Assembly (NCBI RefSeq): GCF_000737195.2
Contig: NZ_JALM01000046.1
Coordinates: 3,381-40,559, forward strand
Direction: 5' to 3'
Length of the DNA: 37,179 nucleotides
Source: Sciscionella sediminilitoris
GTDB taxonomy: Bacteria > Actinomycetota > Actinomycetes > Mycobacteriales > Pseudonocardiaceae
Positions 7,927 to 14,676 of the stretch are shown here, piece by piece. The translations under genes were made by a program, and so were the position numbers. The notes below the pieces were generated by a model that searched no databases, was not told where the DNA came from, and was given only the letters and a program-made list of their open reading frames with translations. Each line of letters starts with the position of its first letter. Positions within the stretch are counted from its first letter, which is position 1.

Positions 7927-8919
7927 TCAACGCGTTGCCTTTTTCATTACCCAAGCGCGGGCGAGCCCCGCGGTGACTCCGGTCGCCGCGATGACGGCGA
8001 TGAGCAGCGGGACACCGATGTCGTTGCCGCCCTGTTTCACCGGCTCGGCGAGTGCGGTCGCCCGGCCCGCGGTGCGCACCGGGTCACCCATCGAGTCGCT
8101 GTTGGTCTGTCCGGGGATCTGACCGAACGAGGGTGCGTTGCCCGGGATCTGCGTCCCGTACTGCGCGCCCTGATCAGCACCGTACATGCCCGGCGCGCCG
8201 TACCCGACGCCGAATCCGGGAGCGTCCATGGGAACCGCGCTGTACAGCGAGGCCGGGGACATGGGTGCCGCGGAACCGTAGCCGAGCTGGCCGTAGAGCG
8301 GAATCCCGGCGGGAACCCCCTGTGGGCCGCTCTGCGCGGGCGGGGTCGGCAGTCCTTCCTTGTCGGGCGGCGGCGTGCTGCCCTGGTTGCCCGGCTGGGT
8401 CGGCGAACCGCCCGGATTGCTCGGGCTCTGCCGGTCCGGCGGGTTCTGCTTGGCGAGGTGCAGGTCGGTCAGGCCCTTGGCGAGCTGCTTCGATGCGGGC
8501 GCGAGCGCGTCGGTGACCGGTTTCCCGGCGTCCTGGATCGGCGCCGCGACCGCGTTCGTGGCCTTGGCCAGGATCGAACAGCCACCGGTGAGCAGCTTCT
8601 GCAGCACGCTGTTGATGCCGCCGATCAGGTCGGCGAGCGGGCCCTTGTGCGCCTGGGCCGCCCCCGACGGGTTGAGCGCGCGGGCACCGGCCTGCGGGAT
8701 GGCGCCGATCGGCACGACCGGGCCCTTGCCGATACCGAGAACCGCGCCCAGATCGATGGAGACCGGCTCACCCGGGGACCCGGTCACCGTGGCGTTGCAG
8801 CTGCCGACGATCACCGGCTGCGCGGCATCGGCGGCGGGTGCCGCGATGGCCGTCGATGCGAAGCCGACACCCGCCGCGAGCACCGCACTCGCGGCGATCC
8901 GTCCAACACGCGCGCCCAT
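7927..8919 (-). CDS. Secreted Pro-rich protein with C-terminal membrane anchor (paralogue B)
   Basis: Function not recognised. The 330-residue product has a signal peptide (GRIAASAVLAAGVGFASTAIA), then a mature domain with two cysteines (VGSCNATV and TGGCSILA). A Pro/Gly/Tyr-rich linker follows, and the C-terminus has a helix GVPLLIAVIAATGVTAGLA and the basic tail VMKKATR. The C-terminal block shares the pattern AGRATxLA ... IGxPxLIAVIA with the downstream gene, so the pair arose by tandem duplication. The ATG at 8919 has AGGAGGG about ten bases upstream. The next gene starts within about 20 bases, so both share a transcript leading towards rpsF. Confidence 0.82.
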   Translation of the reverse strand: MGARVGRIAASAVLAAGVGFASTAIAAPAADAAQPVIVGSCNATVTGSPGEPVSIDLGAVLGIGKGPVVPIGAIPQAGARALNPSGAAQAHKGPLADLIGGINSVLQKLLTGGCSILAKATNAVAAPIQDAGKPVTDALAPASKQLAKGLTDLHLAKQNPPDRQSPSNPGGSPTQPGNQGSTPPPDKEGLPTPPAQSGPQGVPAGIPLYGQLGYGSAAPMSPASLYSAVPMDAPGFGVGYGAPGMYGADQGAQYGTQIPGNAPSFGQIPGQTNSDSMGDPVRTAGRATALAEPVKQGGNDIGVPLLIAVIAATGVTAGLARAWVMKKATR

Positions 8920-9059
8920 GTACTCATCCCTCCTGCCGAATGAGTTAACGACCCAGTAGCCGATAGGTGACGGTCACGATACCGGCGTTCGGTGTCCCGT
9001 GGCACCCCCGTGAAACGGGCGGGTGAGGTTTGTCGGTGGGGGTGGTTACGCTGACGGCC

Positions 9060-9827
9060 ATGCGAATCGGAGCACATGTACGCCAGGAGGACCCGATCGA
9101 CGCTGCGGACGAGGTCGGCGCGAAGGTCGTGCAGTTCTTCCTCTCCGACCCGCAGTCCTGGAAGACGCCGAAGGCCCCGGAGAACGCGGCCGAGATCAAG
9201 GACAGCGATCTCGAGGTCTTCATCCACTCCCCGTACGTGCTCAACGTCGCCTCGACGAACAACCGGATCCGGATCCCGAGCCGCAAGCAGGTGCTCGAGC
9301 AGTCGAAGGTGGCCGCAGAGGTCGGCGCGACCGGGCTCGTGGTGCACGGCGGGCACGTCACCAAGGACGACGCCCCCGAGGAGGGCCTGAGCAACTGGCG
9401 CAAGCTGTTCGAACGGCAGGCCAAGGAGGGCGGTTTCCCGACTCGGGTGCTGATCGAGAACACCGCGGGCGGGGACAACGCGATGGCCCGCGGATTCGAC
9501 ATGCTGGCCAGACTCTGGGACGAGGTCGGCGAATTCGACGCCGGTTTCGTGCTCGACACCTGCCACGCCTTCGCGGCGGGCGAGGACCTGGTCGGGATCG
9601 TCGACCGGGTCAAAGCGATCACCGGGCGCATCGATCTCGTGCACCTGAACAGCTCGCGGGACTCGTTCGGTTCCTGGCGGGACCGGCACGCGAACCTGGG
9701 CAACGGCACCATCGAGGTCAGCCAGCTCGCCGATGTGGTGCGCGCCGCCGACGCGCCGGTGGTGTGCGAGACGCCGTGGACCGGGATCAGCGAGGACATT
9801 GCCTACCTACGCGAACACACCGGCTGA
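9060..9827 (+). CDS. nfo: Deoxyribonuclease IV (AP endonuclease Nfo)
   Basis: Endonuclease IV cleaves the phosphodiester bond 5' to abasic sites in base-excision repair, using a tri-metal centre. The 255-residue protein shows the family's metal-binding segments in order: FIHSPYVLNVAS, VVHGGHV, LIENTAGGD, LDTCHAFAAG, the segment from HLNSSRD to DRHANLG, and ICET-like VVCETPW. It closely matches M. tuberculosis Rv0670 from memory. The ATG at 9060 fits the conserved MRIGAHV beginning. Its 3' end overlaps the start of the following membrane protein gene. Confidence 0.95.
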   Translation: MRIGAHVRQEDPIDAADEVGAKVVQFFLSDPQSWKTPKAPENAAEIKDSDLEVFIHSPYVLNVASTNNRIRIPSRKQVLEQSKVAAEVGATGLVVHGGHVTKDDAPEEGLSNWRKLFERQAKEGGFPTRVLIENTAGGDNAMARGFDMLARLWDEVGEFDAGFVLDTCHAFAAGEDLVGIVDRVKAITGRIDLVHLNSSRDSFGSWRDRHANLGNGTIEVSQLADVVRAADAPVVCETPWTGISEDIAYLREHTG

Positions 9828-11154
9828 GCGGTCCCGACGCCCGGAACGCCTGGTCCTCGCGGTACTCGTGGCCCTCTGCGGGCTCATGCTCGTCGCGGGG
9901 TTCGCGAACAAGGCCCGCTGCACCGGGCCCGGCTACGACGCGCACGGGGTCACCCAGCCCTCGATCGGGACCAGGCAGTACGCCGAGGTCTGCTACTCCG
10001 ACATCCAGTACCTGTGGCAGGCCAGGGAACTCGACCGGCATCGCTTCCCCTATCTGGAGGGCGGGCTCGACGCACGAGGTGAGCTGACCGGGGGCAGCGT
10101 CGAGTACCCGGTGCTGACCGGGATGCTGATCTGGCTGGGCTCGGTGTTCGCGGGCAACGACGGGCAGTTCCTGCTGGCCTCGGCGCTGTTACTGGCGCCG
10201 TTCGGCCTGTTCACCGCGTTCGCGCTGGGCAAACTCACTCGCTGGCGTGCGCTGTGCTGGTCGCTTGCCCCTGCCCTGGCGCTGTACGGCTTCCACAACT
10301 GGGACCTCGCGGTCGTCGCGGTGAGCACCGGCGGGTTCCTCGCCCTGCTGCGCTGGCGGCGCCCGTTCGAGCAGCGCGCGGTGCTGGCAGCGGTCCTGTT
10401 CGGGCTCGGTTTCGCGCTCAAGCTCTATCCGGCGCTGTTCGTGCTGCCGCTGCTCGCGCTGACCTGGACACGGGGTGCGCGGGTCGGGCGGGTGCTGGCC
10501 GCCGCGATCGCGCCCGCGGTGTTGGTGAACCTGCCGTTCGTGGCGCTCGGTTTCGACGGCTGGCTGGCCTCGTTCACCTTCCAGGCCGCCCGCAAGGTGG
10601 ACATCACCACGAACTCGATCTGGTTCTGGGCGTTCCGTCCCTATTCGAATCCGGACAACCAGGCCTTCCAGGACGCGATCAGCCTGGCGGCACCATTGGC
10701 GGTGTTGCTTGGCTGCGCGCTCGCGCTGTATCTGGGCCACCGCCGCTACCTGCGCACGGGCGAATACCCGTTCGTCGCGGTGTGCGCGGCGATGCTGTGC
10801 GCGTTCCTGTTGCTGTACAAAGTGCACTCCCCGCAGTACGTGCTCTGGCTGCTGCCGTTCTTCGCGCTGCTGCGGGTGCACCCCGGCTGGATCGTCAGCT
10901 ATCTGCTCGTGGATCTGGTGTTCGGGATCGGCCTTTTCCGGTGGTACTACCAGATCGACTCGGGTATCTACGACGGATTCGCCGCGCAGGCGGTGATGAT
11001 CGGGGTCTGGGGCCGGGCCGCCCTGCTCGCGGGGCTGTTCCTGGCCTTCCTACGCGCCGCGCCCGGCTGGCACACCGGGTTCGTCGACGGTGATCGTGTG
11101 GTTCCGGGCGCCGATCTTGACCGCGGTGATCACCAGCGCGATCACCCCGATTAG
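9799..11154 (+). CDS. GT87-type (DUF2029) polytopic membrane glycosyltransferase
   Basis: A polytopic membrane protein of about 451 residues resembling the GT-C mannosyltransferases that use polyprenyl-phosphate-mannose outside the membrane. The first loop reads YAEVCYSDIQYLW and VEYPVLTGM, matching the large protein at 14653-16281. Later come FALKLYPALFVLPLLAL and YKVHSPQYVLWLLP. The start is uncertain: TTG at 9799 overlaps nfo by 29 bases and has GAGGA close before it. The last 35 or so residues are hydrophilic, unlike the family, and lie antisense to the gene at 11050-12300. A TTA codon, rare in this genome, occurs at 10189. The sugar acceptor is unknown. Confidence 0.85.
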   Translation: MPTYANTPAERSRRPERLVLAVLVALCGLMLVAGFANKARCTGPGYDAHGVTQPSIGTRQYAEVCYSDIQYLWQARELDRHRFPYLEGGLDARGELTGGSVEYPVLTGMLIWLGSVFAGNDGQFLLASALLLAPFGLFTAFALGKLTRWRALCWSLAPALALYGFHNWDLAVVAVSTGGFLALLRWRRPFEQRAVLAAVLFGLGFALKLYPALFVLPLLALTWTRGARVGRVLAAAIAPAVLVNLPFVALGFDGWLASFTFQAARKVDITTNSIWFWAFRPYSNPDNQAFQDAISLAAPLAVLLGCALALYLGHRRYLRTGEYPFVAVCAAMLCAFLLLYKVHSPQYVLWLLPFFALLRVHPGWIVSYLLVDLVFGIGLFRWYYQIDSGIYDGFAAQAVMIGVWGRAALLAGLFLAFLRAAPGWHTGFVDGDRVVPGADLDRGDHQRDHPD

Positions 11155-12300
11155 CACGTAGGAGTTCCCGTAGATCTGCTGCCACACCGTCCAGTGCACC
11201 TCGGCCCCGTTGTCCCGGGGAGCGAACCAGAACGGTCCGAGGTAGCCGATCGCCATGACCGCCACCGTGCCGAGCGCGAGCCAGACTTGCCGTAGCCGCC
11301 AGGCGTTGACGGCGAGCAGCAGGAAGGCCGGGGCCACCCAGGTCCAGTGGTGCGACCAGGACATCGGCGAGATCAGCAGGCCACCGATCGCGTTGATCAC
11401 CAGTGCGGAGGCGGTGTCCCGCACCGCGAGCGCGCGCCGCATCCCGAGCACGATCACCACCAGCAGCGCGAGCACCGCGACCGCCCAGCACACGTTCTGC
11501 ACGGTCTCATCGGTGATCAACCGGGCGAAGAAGCCCTTGAGCGTCTGGTTCGTCGCGAAGGTGACATTGCCCGCGATGTCGAAGATCTGTTTGGTCCAGA
11601 ACTGGATCGACAGCCCGGGCGCGATGATCAGCGCGATGGCCGAGGACAGCACCCCGCCGATCACCATGCCCAGTGCCCCGCGCCAGTCCCTGCGCAACAG
11701 GAAGAACAGCAGGAACGCACCGGGAACGAGCTTGACCGCGGTCGCCACACCGGTGAGCAGCCCGCGGTAGCGGGTGTTGCGCAGCGCGAGGCAGTCCACC
11801 GCGACCAGGGCCATCAGCACCGTGTTGATCTGGCCGAACTGCAGGTTCTCCCGCACCGGTTCGGCGAAGGTGGCGACCGGAAGACCGAGCAGCGCCAGCT
11901 TCATCGCGAGCGCGCGCGGGAGCTTGCGGCCCTCACGCTGGTGCAGCTCGCGCACGAAGACATAGAGGGTGGCCAGCAGCGCGATCGTGGAGACCGTGCC
12001 GAACAGCACCTCGGAGGGATACAGCTCGATCAGGGTCAGAGGGGTGAACAGCACCGCTGCCAGCGGCGGGTAGAGGAACGGCAGCGCGACGCCCGCGGTG
12101 GTGGGCGGCAGATCGTGATACAGCGGTGCGCCCCGGACCAGTGCCTGCGCGCCGAGCCGGTAGACCTCGAGGTCGATCGGTGTCGGGATCACCATCAGCA
12201 CCACGACCGCGGCGGCGAGCTCGACCACGCCGAGTGCGATCCAGAGCGCCGGCCCGGTTGCGAGCAGCCTGGTCAGTAGTGCTTGTGCTCGCGTCATCAT
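11050..12300 (-). CDS. GT87 family alpha-mannosyltransferase-like membrane protein
   Basis: A 416-residue polytopic protein of the GT87 family, whose known members transfer mannose from polyprenyl-phosphate-mannose during lipoglycan synthesis. Typical segments are PIDLEVYRLGAQALVRGAPLYHD (split here from residues about 40-62), the aspartate of the first loop being the likely catalytic or metal-binding residue. FLYPPLAAVLF, FGQINTVLMALVAVD, ATAVKLVPGAFLLFF and SWSHHWTW follow. Two adjacent ATG codons (12300 and 12297) are possible starts. Its 3' end overlaps the convergent plus-strand gene by 105 bases. Confidence 0.9.
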   Translation of the reverse strand: MMTRAQALLTRLLATGPALWIALGVVELAAAVVVLMVIPTPIDLEVYRLGAQALVRGAPLYHDLPPTTAGVALPFLYPPLAAVLFTPLTLIELYPSEVLFGTVSTIALLATLYVFVRELHQREGRKLPRALAMKLALLGLPVATFAEPVRENLQFGQINTVLMALVAVDCLALRNTRYRGLLTGVATAVKLVPGAFLLFFLLRRDWRGALGMVIGGVLSSAIALIIAPGLSIQFWTKQIFDIAGNVTFATNQTLKGFFARLITDETVQNVCWAVAVLALLVVIVLGMRRALAVRDTASALVINAIGGLLISPMSWSHHWTWVAPAFLLLAVNAWRLRQVWLALGTVAVMAIGYLGPFWFAPRDNGAEVHWTVWQQIYGNSYVLIGVIALVITAVKIGARNHTITVDEPGVPAGRGA

Positions 12301-12371
12301 TCTCTAGCCACCACGTAGTCGCGTTCCCGGTTCGCGGCGACCCTACCGGGCGGTGCCCCGCCCGCCTGCGG

Positions 12372-12782
12372 CTACGGCGCCTTGTGCCGGGCGGCGAGCT
12401 CGTTGACCGCGTCCGGATCGCTGCGCCACAGCGCGATCATCGCGCGGATGCGGGTGTTGTGGTCGATCCGGTCGTCCAACTTGGCGAGGCCGAGGGCGCG
12501 GTGATCGTCGGGATGCAGATACAGGGTGATCCGGTCGGCCGATCCGGGCGCGGGAGTGCGCAGCTCGGCGGAGGCCGTGGATTCGTTCGGTTCGGGCGCA
12601 GCCGGGTGCACTGCCCCGGGCGGGCTCATCCGTTCGGTCTGTACGGGTTCGTCCCGTCGCTCTTCGGGGGCTTGCGGCTCTTCGGATGTCCGCGGCTCTT
12701 GGGGAGTCGGCTGCTCTTGGGGGATCGGCGCGACCTGTGGGGTCCTGCCGAGGAGTTCAGCAAGCGTACGTTGAGTTGCCAT
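12372..12782 (-). CDS. Ribbon-helix-helix-like partner of ParA
   Basis: Function not established. The 136-residue protein has a short N-terminal segment (ATQRTLAELLG), a Pro/Glu/Gln-rich disordered middle (about 15-80), and a compact C-terminus. The C-terminus begins DRITLYLHPDDHRALGLAKL, followed by DDRIDHNTRIRAMIALW. The beta-strand then two-helix pattern resembles ribbon-helix-helix DNA-binding proteins. Its ATG lies 26 bases inside the end of the parA gene. A ParA followed by a small DNA-binding protein is the layout of plasmid-type partition cassettes, so I infer a centromere-binding and autorepressor role. It could also be a plain CopG-like regulator. Confidence 0.7.
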   Translation of the reverse strand: MATQRTLAELLGRTPQVAPIPQEQPTPQEPRTSEEPQAPEERRDEPVQTERMSPPGAVHPAAPEPNESTASAELRTPAPGSADRITLYLHPDDHRALGLAKLDDRIDHNTRIRAMIALWRSDPDAVNELAARHKAP

Positions 12783-13506
12783 GGATGACCTCCGCTGCTC
12801 CGGTCGGTCGGGCGGGGATGCGGGACACGGGTGCGGTGGTGTGGTCCGGGTCGTATCTGTGGCCGCACATGGCGAGCAACTCGGCGACGAGCGCGCGGTA
12901 CTCGCGGGTCGCCGCCGAGGCCGTCGAATGCCGGCCCCCAGGTAGATCACAGACCGGCTTGGCCAGTTCGAGCGCATCGTCGTGCGAGACGAGCGCGCGG
13001 GTATAAGTGCTTGCGACGCGATAACCGAGCGAACGCAACTCCTCTCTTCGTTCCTCGGCGGCGCGACAGCGATCGCGGTGCACCCGGGTGAGCGCGATCA
13101 GATAGGGCACGTTGTTCGGTCGCACGCGTTCGTCCACGAAGGACAGCAGCGGGCGAAGGTCCATCAGTTCCGGCCGGGTGGGGAAGGCGAGCACATCCAG
13201 TGCGCCCTCGCGCAGCAGCGCATCGAGCGCGCTGTGCTCACGTACGCCGGGCAGATCCACGAGCACCACGTCGAATCCCGCGGTGCGCAGATCCTCGAGC
13301 TCGGCCGGATCGGTGCTCGCGGCGACCTGGAAGGGCATCGCCGCACCCGCCGCGGTCGCCGCGTCGAGGGCGGAACGGTTCGGATCGGTGTCGACGAGCA
13401 GGGTCTGCTCGCCGAGGCCGCGAACGCAATGGGTCGCCATGTTCAGCGCGAGTGTCGTCTTTCCCACGCCGCCCTTCGGCCCGCCTACTCCGATCACGAC
13501 TGTCAC
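12757..13506 (-). CDS. ParA/MinD-family partition ATPase
   Basis: A 249-residue P-loop ATPase. The deviant Walker A motif GGPKGGVGKTTLALNMA (about 8-24) carries the signature lysine of the ParA/MinD group. LLVDTDPNRS is the switch region and VVLVDLPG the Walker B region. There is no N-terminal helix-turn-helix, as in small (type Ib) plasmid ParA proteins. The GTG at 13506 follows a TATGCT -10 box by six bases with no ribosome-binding site, so the transcript looks leaderless. A palindrome overlaps this promoter. It is not the chromosomal ParA of the rsmG-parA-parB locus, since that neighbourhood is absent here. Confidence 0.88.
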   Translation of the reverse strand: MTVVIGVGGPKGGVGKTTLALNMATHCVRGLGEQTLLVDTDPNRSALDAATAAGAAMPFQVAASTDPAELEDLRTAGFDVVLVDLPGVREHSALDALLREGALDVLAFPTRPELMDLRPLLSFVDERVRPNNVPYLIALTRVHRDRCRAAEERREELRSLGYRVASTYTRALVSHDDALELAKPVCDLPGGRHSTASAATREYRALVAELLAMCGHRYDPDHTTAPVSRIPARPTGAAEVIHGNSTYAC

Positions 13507-13512
13507 CGGGCC

Positions 13513-13540
13513 AGCATAAACCAGCGAACGGTTTCATGCT
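13513..13540. promoter_or_regulatory. parA promoter with overlapping operator palindrome
   Basis: AGCATAAACC (13513-13522) and GGTTTCATGCT (13530-13540) form an inverted repeat with one bulged base. The left half contains the TATGCT -10 box of the minus-strand parA transcript. A repressor bound here would block transcription, as expected for autoregulation by the small partner protein. Confidence 0.6.
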
Positions 13541-13653
13541 AATACGGTATAGCGGGAAAAGGTGTTAGCGGTTTAATGGTTGACCGTCATTCATTCAATT
13601 ACGACTGTCGGTATTGGTGGGAAAACATTAAACTTCCGTACTATCCTTCGATC

Positions 13654-13699
13654 GGGTAACGCCGGATTACCCGGTTAATGGGTACACTTCAAAGGGTAA
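13654..13699. repeat. GGGTAA array with 13-bp spacing, candidate centromere
   Basis: GGGTAA at 13654, inverted TTACCC at 13667, GGGTAC at 13680 and GGGTAA at 13694 give steps of 13, 13 and 14 bases. Short regularly spaced units in mixed orientation upstream of a parA cassette resemble centromere sites bound by ribbon-helix-helix partners. Confidence 0.5.
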
Positions 13700-13995
13700 T
13701 TGAAAACTCGGACGGGCAGGCGTGGCAACACGTTCAGGCGACACAGATGCATGCCCTGCATGCGTGTTTCGCGTCCGTACTGGCGAGTTGGCAACACGAA
13801 TGAGGGAACATGACCCTCGCTTGTCACCTGATGGTCGCACTCGGCTTTCGTTCTCGCCCAGAGCGTGTTTAATGTTCATTACGGAATTCCTGATCTGCGC
13901 GGATCAACCTCGAGGAACCGAAGAACGAAATAGCTACTTGCGTGCGGGTTAACACCAGCGGCGCTTTATCAAGAAACGAACGGGAGTATTTCCAC

Positions 13996-14445
13996 ATGAA
14001 GACCTTCATGAAGCGGGCCATCACGGTCGCCGCGGCCACCGCTGGACTCGCCCTGCTGGGCGGCACCGCCAGCAGCTTCGCGGCCACCGCGGACACCCCG
14101 GACCAGCTCTGCTCGCAGTCCAGCAGCACCACCGAGGGGCCGAACAACGGCACCACCAACTCCCCCTGCAACGTCGTGCCCTCCTACGAGCAGGCGCACA
14201 AGGACTTCATCCGTGGCGGCACGCAGATCGGCAAGGTCGGCAAGCTGCTGGAAGGCAAGCCCGGTGAAGCCCTCGAAGGCGTCGGCACCGGCGCGGGCTC
14301 GGCTGTCGCGGGTGCGTTCACCGGCGTCATCGCGAACCCGGTTGCCGAAGGCCTCAAGGCCGTGCACGCCCTCGTGCCCGCCTACCCGGGCCCGATCTCG
14401 GTGACCGACCACCAGCAGCGCGGCAACGAGCCGGCCCCCAACTGA
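13996..14445 (+). CDS. Small secreted protein of unknown function
   Basis: Function not recognised. The 149-residue product has a clear signal peptide (MKTFMKRAITVAAATAGLAL, cleavage likely after SSFA). The mature part has two cysteines (QLCSQSS and SPCNVV), an Asn/Thr-rich stretch, then a glycine-rich GxGxGAGSAVAGAF segment and a short polar tail ending EPAPN. The ATG at 13996 is preceded by GGGAG; an in-frame start at 13942 would destroy the signal peptide. It is transcribed divergently from parA and ends before a strong hairpin. Confidence 0.78.
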   Translation: MKTFMKRAITVAAATAGLALLGGTASSFAATADTPDQLCSQSSSTTEGPNNGTTNSPCNVVPSYEQAHKDFIRGGTQIGKVGKLLEGKPGEALEGVGTGAGSAVAGAFTGVIANPVAEGLKAVHALVPAYPGPISVTDHQQRGNEPAPN

Positions 14446-14553
14446 ATGACCCGTTGAGGTCTTTCGGCGAGACCGGGGGATCGACCGGCGCGGATCACGG
14501 GCCCTGAACCGCGCGGTCGTTCCTTCCACCGTCGCCGACCGAACGGAAATCTG

Positions 14554-14594
14554 CCGGGTACGCCGGACACAGACGCTGTGTCCGGCGTACCCGG
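14554..14594. terminator. Perfect 19-bp hairpin between convergent genes
   Basis: CCGGGTACGCCGGACACAG (14554-14572), loop ACG, exact complement to 14594. It lies between the secreted-protein gene and the convergent membrane protein gene and could end both transcripts. Its sequence is unrelated to the dispersed hairpin family. There is no T tract on either side. Confidence 0.8.
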
Positions 14595-14625
14595 CTCTCC
14601 ATGTGCCTCTGGGGATCCTTGCCGT

Positions 14626-14676
14626 TCAGTCCGAACTGGACTGACGGGGGCCTCAGTCCGAACTGGACTGACGGGG
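14626..14676. repeat. 27-bp-period tandem repeat over a stop codon
   Basis: A 24-base unit, starting TCAGTCCGAACTGGACTGAC and ending GGGG, occurs at 14626-14649 and 14653-14676. Each unit has inverted arms CAGTCC / GGACTG around five bases. The second copy contains the stop codon and last residues of the gene at 14653-16281, so the duplication repeats that gene's terminal codons and stop. Confidence 0.85.

Larger units (their letters stand above)
13507..13995. other. 489-bp AT-richer intergenic region between parA and the secreted-protein gene
   Basis: No protein-coding gene is supported. It contains the parA promoter palindrome (13513-13540), the GGGTAA array (13654-13699), a 10-bp direct repeat TGGCAACACG (13723-13732 and 13789-13798), the GCATGC-rich stretch near 13748-13763, and a near-palindrome TGATCTGCGCGGATCA at 13891-13906. 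By eye its base composition is lower in GC than both neighbours, which suits a centromere-like or acquired segment. Confidence 0.75.

Noticed and set aside
12757-13506. The main chromosomal ParA/Soj
   Set aside because: No ParB of the large chromosomal type and no rsmG or rnpA neighbours; the partner protein is small and of ribbon-helix-helix type.
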